DNA from: Acidobacteriota bacterium
Lineage (GTDB): Bacteria; Acidobacteriota; Blastocatellia; Pyrinomonadales; Pyrinomonadaceae
NCBI GenBank assembly: GCA_003222835.1
Contig: QHXE01000369.1
Coordinates: 1-5,057, forward strand
DNA length: 5,057 nt
Reading direction: 5' to 3'
Shown: positions 1 through 5,057 of the stretch, piece by piece
Position numbering within the stretch: position 1 is the stretch's first letter
How the letters are laid out: each line of letters starts with the position of its first letter
Position numbers and translations under genes: made by a program
Notes under the pieces: model-generated
What the model was told of the DNA's origin: nothing
Database searches by the model: none
What the model saw: the letters and a program-made list of their open reading frames with translations, nothing else

Positions 1-78
1 GCGGAAGGCAGCCTCAAATCAAACATTGAAGCGGCCAGGAGTCTGGATGCGCTTGACGAATACAGACTGCGAGGTTAG
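1..78 (+). CDS. C-terminal end of an unrecognised protein (partial)
   Basis: Frame 1 is open from the window edge to a TAG at 76-78 and gives 25 residues, beginning AEGSLKSNIEAARSLDALDE and ending YRLRG. The segment is charged and looks helical, as soluble protein tails often are. A second frame (frame 2) is also open here and runs into the insertion sequence, but it has a less protein-like composition (Cys- and Asn-rich at its end). The fragment is too short to assign a family or function. No terminator hairpin is visible between its stop and the insertion sequence at 131. Confidence 0.5.
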   Translation, partial: AEGSLKSNIEAARSLDALDEYRLRG

Positions 79-130
79 CAGCCCTCTTTTACGCCGAGTC
101 GTTAATAATGTCAACAATTCTTTATGTTTG

Positions 131-183
131 TGTCGTTAGCACATGATATGTCCGATCTAATTAGCACGTGAAGTGTCCGATCT
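131..183 (+). repeat. IS left end: terminal inverted repeat plus two tandem motif copies
   Basis: The outer copy (136-158) and inner copy (161-183) both read TTAGCAC...TGTCCGATCT and match at 20 of 23 positions, with a 25-bp period. The terminal TGTCGTTAGCA (131-141) is the inverted repeat shared with the right end. Tandem sites at IS ends are usually transposase-binding sites; that role is inferred here. Confidence 0.8.
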
Positions 184-199
184 GAGCGGCAGGGTCAAA

Positions 200-217
200 C
201 TGCATGACAGGATGCAG
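200..217 (+). promoter_or_regulatory. Hairpin overlapping the transposase ribosome-binding site
   Basis: CTGCAT (200-205) and ATGCAG (212-217) form a perfect 6-bp stem with a 6-nt loop, GACAGG. The likely Shine-Dalgarno bases AGGA (209-212) lie in the loop and the first stem base, and the start codon follows two bases after the stem, at 220. The geometry suggests that the structure limits ribosome access. That effect is inferred; similar translational damping is known in other insertion sequences. Confidence 0.5.
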
Positions 218-219
218 TT

Positions 220-1476
220 ATGAAGCAGATGACCCCAGCCGCAATGGAGCGGGCGATGAAACTACAGGAGGTGATGTTGCGAGCAATGGCCAAGCGGATC
301 ACCTGGTATCAGGCAGCGGAGATCCTTGGGCTGAGTGGCCGGCAGATGCTGCGCTGGCAGACACGGTTTAAGCACGAAGGGTATGAAGGATTGTTTGATC
401 GGCGGCGCGGAGTACCTTCACCGAGACGGGTGCCTTTGGCTACCGTGGAGAAGGTGCTGCGGTTGTATCAGGAGGAATACTTTGACTACAACGTGCGCCA
501 CTTCCACGAGAAGCTGGTAGCAGAACATGAGATCAAGCTGAGTTATACCTGGGTGAAACTGGCATTGCAGGGTGCGGGGTTGGTGAAGCCGCGGCGGCAA
601 CGAGGGAAGCATCGGAAACGACGACCGCGGCGGGCCTTGCCGGGGATGTTGTTGCACATTGATGGGAGTCAGCACCGTTGGTTCTGTGACGATCGCTGGC
701 ATGACCTGATAGTGATCATGGACGACGCCACCAGCGAGGTCTACTACGCGCAATTGGTGGCCGAAGAATCGACTGGCACAGTCATGGCCGGCTTGCGCGC
801 AGTGATTGAGCAGCAAGGACTGTTTTGTGCCCTTTATAGCGATCGAGCCAGCCATTTCTTCCTGACACCGAAGGCTGGAGAGCCGGTGGACCACCATCGT
901 TTGACCCAAGTAGGCCGGGCCTTGCGAGAGTTAGGGATTCAGATGATCCCTGCTTATTCACCACAGGCTCGCGGCCGCAGCGAACGCGGCTTTAGTACCT
1001 GGCAGGGACGCCTGCCGCCCGAACTGCGCACCCGGAAGATTAAGACCTTGGAGGAAGCCAATCGTTTTCTCCGGCAGCAATACGTCCAGGAGTTTAATCA
1101 TCGTTTCAGTAAAGCGGCCAGCGAACGAGGCACTGCCTTCGTGCCGCTCCGGCGCAAGGATCTCGACTTGGTGTTCTCGCTGCAACACGAGCGCATCGTC
1201 GCGCGCGATAACACGGTGAGCTTTGCCAACAAAATTTGGCAACTCGAGCGCAGCAAGCTACGCGCGACGCTCTGCGGTTGTCGGGTCACTATTCATCAGC
1301 ATCTGGACGAAACCATTTCGATTACTCTTGGTCCGCATCTGGTCGGCCGCTACAACTCTGCGGCTCTGCCCCTCGGGCCAAAAACCAAGACTGTGGAAAT
1401 GCCGCCGCTGCGGAAAGCGATCAAGAGCATCGCTTCCCTCAGCGGCTTGGAAAAGTCACGCCAAAAGGCGGCCTGA
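220..1476 (+). CDS. ISNCY-family DDE transposase
   Basis: This is the 418-aa transposase that would cut and join the ends of the surrounding insertion sequence. An N-terminal helix-turn-helix region (about residues 25-65, with ITWYQAAEILGLSGRQMLRW) probably recognises DNA and is followed by a basic linker (about 122-138, rich in Arg and Lys). The integrase-like core holds the expected acidic triad: D148 in LLHIDGS, D208 in LYSDRA and E255 in GRSERGF. The YSPQARGRSER segment is typical of ISNCY transposases, and a C-terminal domain follows (about 310-385). The length is normal for the family and there is no frameshift. The ATG at 220 is chosen because AGGA lies 7 bases upstream and no longer in-frame start has a comparable site. 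A hairpin overlaps that ribosome-binding site. The gene occupies nearly the whole element and stops 57 bases before the right-end repeats. Confidence 0.9.
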   Translation: MKQMTPAAMERAMKLQEVMLRAMAKRITWYQAAEILGLSGRQMLRWQTRFKHEGYEGLFDRRRGVPSPRRVPLATVEKVLRLYQEEYFDYNVRHFHEKLVAEHEIKLSYTWVKLALQGAGLVKPRRQRGKHRKRRPRRALPGMLLHIDGSQHRWFCDDRWHDLIVIMDDATSEVYYAQLVAEESTGTVMAGLRAVIEQQGLFCALYSDRASHFFLTPKAGEPVDHHRLTQVGRALRELGIQMIPAYSPQARGRSERGFSTWQGRLPPELRTRKIKTLEEANRFLRQQYVQEFNHRFSKAASERGTAFVPLRRKDLDLVFSLQHERIVARDNTVSFANKIWQLERSKLRATLCGCRVTIHQHLDETISITLGPHLVGRYNSAALPLGPKTKTVEMPPLRKAIKSIASLSGLEKSRQKAA

Positions 1477-1532
1477 CTTTCCCACATTCCCACAGCCACT
1501 ACTACTCGATATTTAGTTTTATGAGAAAAACG

Positions 1533-1586
1533 AAACCGGACATTTCACTTGCTATAAAAACCGGACATTTTAACTTGCTAACGACA
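1533..1586 (-). repeat. IS right end: terminal inverted repeat plus two tandem motif copies
   Basis: On the minus strand the outer copy (1558-1581) and inner copy (1533-1555) both read TAGCAAGT...AATGTCCGGTTT. They form the inverted counterpart of the left end; the inner copies of the two ends agree at 18 of 23 positions. The spacing of about 25 bp is kept. The end of the element is set by GCTAACGACA at 1577-1586. Confidence 0.8.
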
Positions 1587-1612
1587 TGTCTCGCCTTCAA
1601 ATTAGGACACTA
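1587..1612 (+). other. 26-bp 5' exon between the IS and the group II intron, with IBS1
   Basis: This short segment separates the right end of the insertion sequence from the first base of the intron. Its last six bases, ACACTA (1607-1612), are the exact complement of TAGTGT at 1837-1842 inside the intron, as expected for the exon-binding pair IBS1/EBS1. The pairing can extend two more positions (one G-U, one G-C). ATTA at 1601-1604 could be IBS2, pairing with TAAT at 1810-1813, but this is tentative. Confidence 0.6.
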
Positions 1613-2118
1613 GCGCGCCAAGCAAAGCTTGGTGTTTCTTACTGGGTGAAAGTCCCAGTCGAGTAAGGTCTAACCAGCCACTCGTACCGAGTGTTGCAGC
1701 CGAGAGGAGGAGCAGTCAAAAGCCGAACGAAACGGTTGAAGCGTACACAGGGAATCACGCAGGCCGTAAGAGAGACCGCACTCTCTAAAGCTTGATACAG
1801 CCTCGTCAATAATATTGATGCAGATGGCGATGGTTTTAGTGTTCCAGAAGCCAAAACGGAGCAACCGCCAAGGGTGAGGTTGCCGAGGGTCTGCCGGGGT
1901 CGGGAAAGAGCGTGGCATGCGTGAAGAGAAACACCAGAGAACTTGGGAGACCCAATTGGTTCCTGCGCGGGCAGGTAGGTGAAGCCGACCAAAAGAAGGT
2001 GAGCCAAAGACCAGTTGGGAGTCAGATCAGCTCATAGTACTCAGGGAACGGGAGAGCCGTTCACAAGGGGAAGGGGCTGACGTGGATACGAAGCCAGCAA
2101 AGGAAACACTGACCGGGC
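1613..2118 (+). ncRNA. Group II intron ribozyme, 5' half (domains I-III and start of IV)
   Basis: About 500 bases without a host gene hold the structured RNA upstream of the maturase start. Visible elements are the CCAAGC/GCTTGG hairpin (1618-1632), the stem with the GGGTGAAAGTCCC core (1644-1656) typical of bacterial group II introns, a TCAAT/ATTGA hairpin (1806-1818) that may present EBS2, and EBS1 TAGTGT (1837-1842). The exact limits of domains I to IV cannot be set by eye. A minus-strand open frame over this region (1639-2007) is a shadow of structured RNA, not a gene. Confidence 0.75.
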
Positions 2119-3429
2119 ATGAAGGAACGGAGCACAGTGCAAACCTCCCTGTTGGGAATAGCGAAGAAGGCCAAGAGCGAGAAGCGATACCGGTTTCGCA
2201 ACCTCTACAGAGAACTCAACGAGGAGTTGCTGCGTGACAGTTGGCGGCTGCTGCGGAAAGACGCAGCTTTAGGCGTTGACCGGGTAAATGCGGCTGAATA
2301 CGAAGCAAACCTCGAAGAGAATATCCACCAACTGGTGGAGCGACTGAAGCGGAAGCAATATCGGGCCAGACTGGTAAGGCGGCATTACATTCCGAAGGGC
2401 GATGGACGAATGCGCCCGCTTGGAATACCAGCCATCGAAGACAAGCTGCTGCAGTTGGCAGTGAAGCGCCTGCTGGAAGCAATCTACGAGCAGGACTTTC
2501 TGGCGTGCAGTTACGGGTATCGACCACGAGTGGGAGCACTGGATGCAGCGGACCAGCTACAGATGAAGCTGCAGTTCGGAGGTTATCATCACGTGGTGGA
2601 AGCGGACATCAAAGGCTTCTTCGACAACCTCTCGCATGAATGGTTGATGCGGATGTTGGCGGAGCGGATTGATGACCAGGCGATACTGCGCTTGATAAAG
2701 AAGTGGTTGAAAGCCGGAGTGCTGGACACAGACGGTACGGTGCTAAGACCGGAGGGCGGAACACCGCAGGGTGGCATCATCTCTCCGCTACTAGCGAATG
2801 TGTACCTGCACTACGCGCTCGATTTGTGGTTCGAGAAAGTGTTCCAGCGTAGCAGTAGAGGCGGCGCATTCCTGGTTCGATACGCAGACGACTTCGTGTG
2901 CGGCTTCGGACGGGAAGAAGAGGCGCAACGCTTCTATAGCGAGTTGGAAGAGCGTTTGCGGAAGTTCGGACTGGAACTGGCGGCGGAGAAGACACGGGTA
3001 ATACCGTTCAGTCGCTACCGCAAGGGAGAAACCAGCTTCGACTTTCTGGGTTTCGAATTTCGTTGGGGCACCGACCGCCAAGGACAAGCACGTCTGCAGC
3101 GGCGCACCGCCCGGAAGAAGTTTCGCAACTCAGTCAAACGCGTAGCCGAATGGTGTAAGCAGAATCGCCATCGCCGGGTTGGGGAACAGTTCAAACTGCT
3201 GAATGCCAAACTCCGTGGCTATTACAACTACTACGGAGTGCGCGGCAACTACGCCAGCTTGAACGAGTTCTTTCAGCAGGTGCAACGGCTACATCTGAAG
3301 TGGCTGAATCGGCGCAGCCAGCGCCCGAGTTATAACTGGGCTGGCTATCGCGAGTTGATTCAGTACTTCGCGCTCGCCCGACCACGGATTGTTCGGCGTC
3401 CGCCATCATGTCTACTCGCGTCACGCTAG
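2119..3429 (+). CDS. ltrA: Group II intron reverse transcriptase/maturase
   Basis: This 436-aa protein helps its intron RNA fold and splice, and copies it into DNA at a new site. The reverse transcriptase fold spans about residues 25-315. It has the RHYIPKGDGRMRPLGIPAIEDK block (87-108, part of which is the conserved RPLGIP), catalytic D163 in ADIKGFFD, GGTPQGGIISPLLAN (213-227) and the catalytic YADD box (255-258), followed by FDFLGFEF (307-314). The basic thumb and maturase (domain X) region covers about 325-400, including LNAKLRGYYNYYG. The protein ends soon after, at residue 436, with no HNH endonuclease domain, so it belongs to the En-minus intron classes, which commonly prime from nascent strands at replication forks. 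The ATG at 2119 follows an in-frame stop at 2110-2112; AAGGA lies about 15 bases upstream, which is a weak spacing. The symbol names the general family, not a specific ortholog. Confidence 0.93.
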   Translation: MKERSTVQTSLLGIAKKAKSEKRYRFRNLYRELNEELLRDSWRLLRKDAALGVDRVNAAEYEANLEENIHQLVERLKRKQYRARLVRRHYIPKGDGRMRPLGIPAIEDKLLQLAVKRLLEAIYEQDFLACSYGYRPRVGALDAADQLQMKLQFGGYHHVVEADIKGFFDNLSHEWLMRMLAERIDDQAILRLIKKWLKAGVLDTDGTVLRPEGGTPQGGIISPLLANVYLHYALDLWFEKVFQRSSRGGAFLVRYADDFVCGFGREEEAQRFYSELEERLRKFGLELAAEKTRVIPFSRYRKGETSFDFLGFEFRWGTDRQGQARLQRRTARKKFRNSVKRVAEWCKQNRHRRVGEQFKLLNAKLRGYYNYYGVRGNYASLNEFFQQVQRLHLKWLNRRSQRPSYNWAGYRELIQYFALARPRIVRRPPSCLLASR

Positions 3430-3458
3430 GTCTTCCTGCGGAGGCGAGAATCTACGAA

Positions 3459-3491
3459 GAGCCCGGTGCGGGAAAACTGCACGCCGGGATC
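3459..3491 (+). ncRNA. Group II intron domain V (catalytic hairpin)
   Basis: A 33-nt hairpin starting GAGCCCGG and ending CCGGGATC. The lower helix has eight positions, a CG bulge lies at 3482-3483, and a 5-bp upper helix is capped by GAAAA (3472-3476). This is the classic domain V layout that holds the catalytic metal ions, with the AGC triad at 3460-3462. Position 3461 faces an A (3489), where many introns have a G-U wobble. Confidence 0.85.
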
Positions 3492-3494
3492 TAT

Positions 3495-3531
3495 GCGGGG
3501 GCTGTCGGGTAACTGGCAGTCCTACCGCGAT
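3495..3531 (+). ncRNA. Group II intron domain VI with branch-point A and 3' splice site
   Basis: GCGG (3495-3498) pairs with CCGC (3525-3528). A long stem continues above it to a GTAA loop (3509-3512), a GNRA-type tetraloop. A3524 stays unpaired in either folding register and lies at the expected distance from the 3' end, so it is the likely lariat branch point. The intron would end ...CGAT at 3531. Confidence 0.75.
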
Positions 3532-3840
3532 CCGGAAAATAGTTTTCCCGTCGAGAAGACTTCATCGGCATGGGAAGTGCTATCGCTCGGTATAGATTGG
3601 GGCGGAGGGTTAAAGCCCGCACGACTGGTGCTTTGTGCCCTTCCGTTTCGCCACAAGGGGTAAATTTGGCCGCAGCGTTTCTCTCCGAGAGTAGGAGCGC
3701 GAATCAAGTCGCAAGGCCTGCAACAACCAGTCTCGGCTGGCAGGACGGCGAGTAAGCCCGAGCTACGCGAATCCGTTTTGCAGTTCGCGAAACAACAACT
3801 CCGCGATCACCAGCGACTGATCTACGAGCGCACTGACCGC
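3532..3840 (+). other. Intron 3' exon and undefined leader of the sensor gene
   Basis: About 309 bases follow the intron before the first ATG of the sensor gene. Frame 1 is open up to a TAA at 3661-3663 and again from 3664 into the sensor gene. From about residue 24 of this second stretch (near 3745) the codons look coding, with KPELRESVLQFAKQQLRDHQ running into the sensor. No ATG or GTG occurs in frame there; only CTG (3718, 3817) and TTG (3778) are available, without a good ribosome-binding site. A small hairpin, GGAAAA/TTTTCC (3534-3548), lies at the start. No promoter or other gene can be supported. Confidence 0.4.
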
Positions 3841-5057
3841 ATGTTTGTGAAGTTGATGGTCTTGCAGTGGATCGCCGGCGTAATTCTGGCGCTATGGATT
3901 TCACCAAAAGAGTGGGTGGGAATCGAAAGCCACCCGCATTCTCATGTTGGGGGAGCATTGTTCCTGGGCGGAGCCATTACATTCATTCCAGTGCTGCTTG
4001 GGTGGTGGCGACCCGGCGCAACTTCCACTCGTCACCTGATGGCCATAAGTCAGATGCTGATGGGGGCATTGCTGATTCATCTGACCGGTGGTCGCATTGA
4101 GACCCATTTTCATGTATTCGTCTCGTTGGGCATTCTTGCTTTCTATCGGGACTGGCGAGTGTTCGTACCTGCCACCCTCGTCGTTGCTGCTAACCATTTT
4201 GTTCTTGGATTATTCTGGCCACAGTCTGTCTTTGGGGTATTGAGTGTAAGCAACTGGCGAACGGTCGAACATGCCGCTTGGATCATCTTTGCCGACATCT
4301 TTCTCGTCATTTCTTGTCTGCGCAATCAGCGGGATATGTGGAATGAGGCCCTGAACCACGCCAGTCTTGATTTCACGGAAAAGAACTTTCGCCAGTTGGC
4401 AGACGCGATGCCCCAGATCGTCTGGACGGCCAATCCCAATGGCTTGGTCGATTATTACAATCAGCGGTGGTTTGACTACACCGGCATGGGGCTGGAAACA
4501 ACCGAGGGCTGGGAGTCGGTGCTGCATCCCCACGACCTCGATCAATGCCTGGAGCTTTGGTCCCACGCTCTAAAAACGGGTGAGAAGTATGAAGTGAAGT
4601 ACCGATTTAAGCGGGCATCAGATGGCGTCTATCGCTGGCACCTGGGCCGGGCCTCCGCAGCGCGCGATGACGAAGGACAAATCGTCAAATGGTTCGGCAC
4701 CTGTACCGACATCGACGACCAAAAACAAGCTGAAGAAGCTCTGGAGATGGCTCGCAACGAACTTGAACTCCGCGTAGAAGACCGCACTGCTGAACTCGCC
4801 CAAGCTAACCAGGCCCTCAAAGCTCAGATTTCCGAACGCGAGCAAGCGGAAGCGGGCTTACGGGAGAGCGAAGAGCGCTATCGTGATTTATTTGATAATG
4901 CTCAGGACGCAATCTATGTTCACGATCTCGACGGGATATACATATCGGCGAACCGAGCCGCAGAGAAACTCGTTGGCTACAGCCGCGAAGAGATTCTTGG
5001 CAAGAACATTATCGACTTCATCGCGCCGGAATACGCGACACTGATCCGCGCCAACCT
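3841..5057 (+). CDS. Membrane PAS-domain sensor protein, probable histidine kinase (partial, 3' end off window)
   Basis: 405 codons are visible and the frame is still open at the window edge. Residues 1-160 (from the ATG at 3841) hold about six hydrophobic segments: roughly 4-20, 37-54, 66-81, 90-102, 107-126 and 145-160. They form a MASE-like sensory module with histidines in HPHSH (31-35), ETHFH (87-91), H119 and H144. A PAS domain with its C-terminal PAC part follows (about 182-298, with MPQIVWTANPNG and the closing WFGTCTDIDDQKQAEE), then a charged coiled coil (about 295-342). A second PAS domain starts near ESEERYRDLFDNAQDAIYVH (343 onward) and is cut by the window. In such proteins the usual output is a histidine kinase, sometimes a cyclase; here it is unseen. 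The true start is uncertain: the open frame runs back to 3664 and the residues just before M1 (QRLIYERTDR) look coding, so TTG 3778 or a lost upstream start is possible. Confidence 0.85.
   Translation, partial: MFVKLMVLQWIAGVILALWISPKEWVGIESHPHSHVGGALFLGGAITFIPVLLGWWRPGATSTRHLMAISQMLMGALLIHLTGGRIETHFHVFVSLGILAFYRDWRVFVPATLVVAANHFVLGLFWPQSVFGVLSVSNWRTVEHAAWIIFADIFLVISCLRNQRDMWNEALNHASLDFTEKNFRQLADAMPQIVWTANPNGLVDYYNQRWFDYTGMGLETTEGWESVLHPHDLDQCLELWSHALKTGEKYEVKYRFKRASDGVYRWHLGRASAARDDEGQIVKWFGTCTDIDDQKQAEEALEMARNELELRVEDRTAELAQANQALKAQISEREQAEAGLRESEERYRDLFDNAQDAIYVHDLDGIYISANRAAEKLVGYSREEILGKNIIDFIAPEYATLIRAN

Larger units (their letters stand above)
131..1586 (+). mobile_element. Complete ISNCY-family (IS1202-like) insertion sequence, 1456 bp
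   Basis: The element is bounded by perfect 11-bp terminal inverted repeats, TGTCGTTAGCA at the left end and its complement at the right end (1576-1586). Similarity continues inward with one single-base indel. It contains one full-length transposase gene filling most of its length, and short non-coding ends that each carry two copies of a TGTCCG-containing motif. The length and single-ORF layout fit IS1202-like members of ISNCY. No target-site duplication is apparent when the bases left of 131 are compared with those right of 1586, so the insertion may be old, rearranged, or have lost one flank. The element appears intact and potentially active. Confidence 0.85.
1613..3531 (+). mobile_element. 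Complete group II intron (retroelement), about 1919 nt
   Basis: A self-splicing, reverse-transcribing intron with all main parts visible. It starts GCGCGCC, close to the usual GUGCG start. Its domain I region carries stems such as the one closed by ACTGGG/CCCAGT (1641-1659), and its maturase gene lies in the domain IV position. Domain V (3459-3491) and domain VI (3495-3528) are followed by a 3' end in CGAT. The 5' boundary is supported by the IBS1/EBS1 pairing. The 3' boundary is supported by a bulged adenosine at 3524, eight bases from the proposed last base. The intron reads on the same strand as the flanking genes, so it could splice from a read-through transcript. No terminator hairpin precedes the insertion site, which argues against a class C intron. 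Confidence 0.88.

Noticed and set aside
86..114. Minus-strand promoter-like pair: TTGACA and TAAAAG with 17-bp spacing
   Set aside because: The -10 box matches the consensus at only four of six positions, and the promoter would fire into the end of an oppositely oriented gene with nothing to express on that strand.
418..909. 163-codon open frame on the minus strand within the transposase
   Set aside because: It is a shadow of the transposase gene, whose catalytic motifs are clear on the other strand; the shadow has no coherent protein features.
1639..2007. 122-codon open frame on the minus strand within the intron
   Set aside because: It lies wholly over the intron's structured RNA, has no recognisable domain, and its strand is opposite to the intron.
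2082..2237. GTG-started frame just before and overlapping the maturase start (DTKPAKETLTGHEGTEH)
   Set aside because: It runs in another frame and stops at 2235-2237, while the frame from 2119 carries the known N-terminal maturase sequence. No sign of a frameshift fusion.
2119..3429. Reverse transcriptase belonging to a retron, DGR or defence system
   Set aside because: The protein has a maturase domain and is framed by a group II ribozyme with domain V, domain VI and matching EBS1/IBS1, so an intron-encoded protein explains it fully.
3534..3548. GGAAAA/TTTTCC hairpin as a transcription terminator
   Set aside because: The stem is AT-rich with a 3-nt loop and is followed by CCGTCG rather than a T run, so it does not look like an intrinsic terminator.
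3466..3663. 65-codon plus-strand open frame with possible starts in domain V and domain VI
   Set aside because: Its first third is catalytic intron RNA, which would be removed by splicing. Only the part after 3531 could belong to a host frame.

Overview
The window is a short stretch of bacterial DNA in which two unrelated mobile elements sit back to back between the tail of one gene and the start of a membrane sensor gene. All genes read on the + strand. The host cannot be named with certainty. The moderately GC-rich coding DNA and the His-rich membrane sensor fused to PAS domains suggest a soil or freshwater bacterium, perhaps Verrucomicrobia, Planctomycetes or Acidobacteria. This is inference from recalled family resemblance only.

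Layout: (1) 1-78 is the C-terminal end of an unrecognised protein. (2) 131-1586 is a complete insertion sequence of the ISNCY (IS1202-like) type. It has TGTCGTTAGCA ends, two tandem copies of a roughly 23-bp motif at each end, and one 418-aa DDE transposase. A small hairpin overlaps the transposase ribosome-binding site. (3) 1587-1612 is 26 bp of host-like DNA, the 5' exon of the next element. (4) 1613-3531 is a complete group II intron. It comprises the ribozyme 5' half, a 436-aa reverse transcriptase/maturase without an endonuclease domain, and a recognisable domain V and domain VI with a bulged branch-point adenosine. A 6-bp EBS1/IBS1 pairing fixes the 5' splice site. (5) 3532-3840 is the 3' exon and the poorly defined leader of the next gene. 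(6) 3841 to the window end is the first part of a sensor protein: six hydrophobic segments rich in histidine, a PAS domain, a coiled coil and the start of a second PAS domain. It is probably a histidine kinase, but the catalytic part lies beyond the window.

The transposase acts on the IS ends. The maturase splices and mobilises the intron RNA that encodes it. The sensor gene is the only host-function gene of any length. Its normal start codon is not evident, so the insertions or local sequence decay may have changed its 5' end. I see no CRISPR array, tRNA, rRNA or defence system. The points most worth a second look are the His-rich membrane sensor domain, the missing start of that gene, the in-frame exon junction created if the intron splices, and the hairpin over the transposase start.
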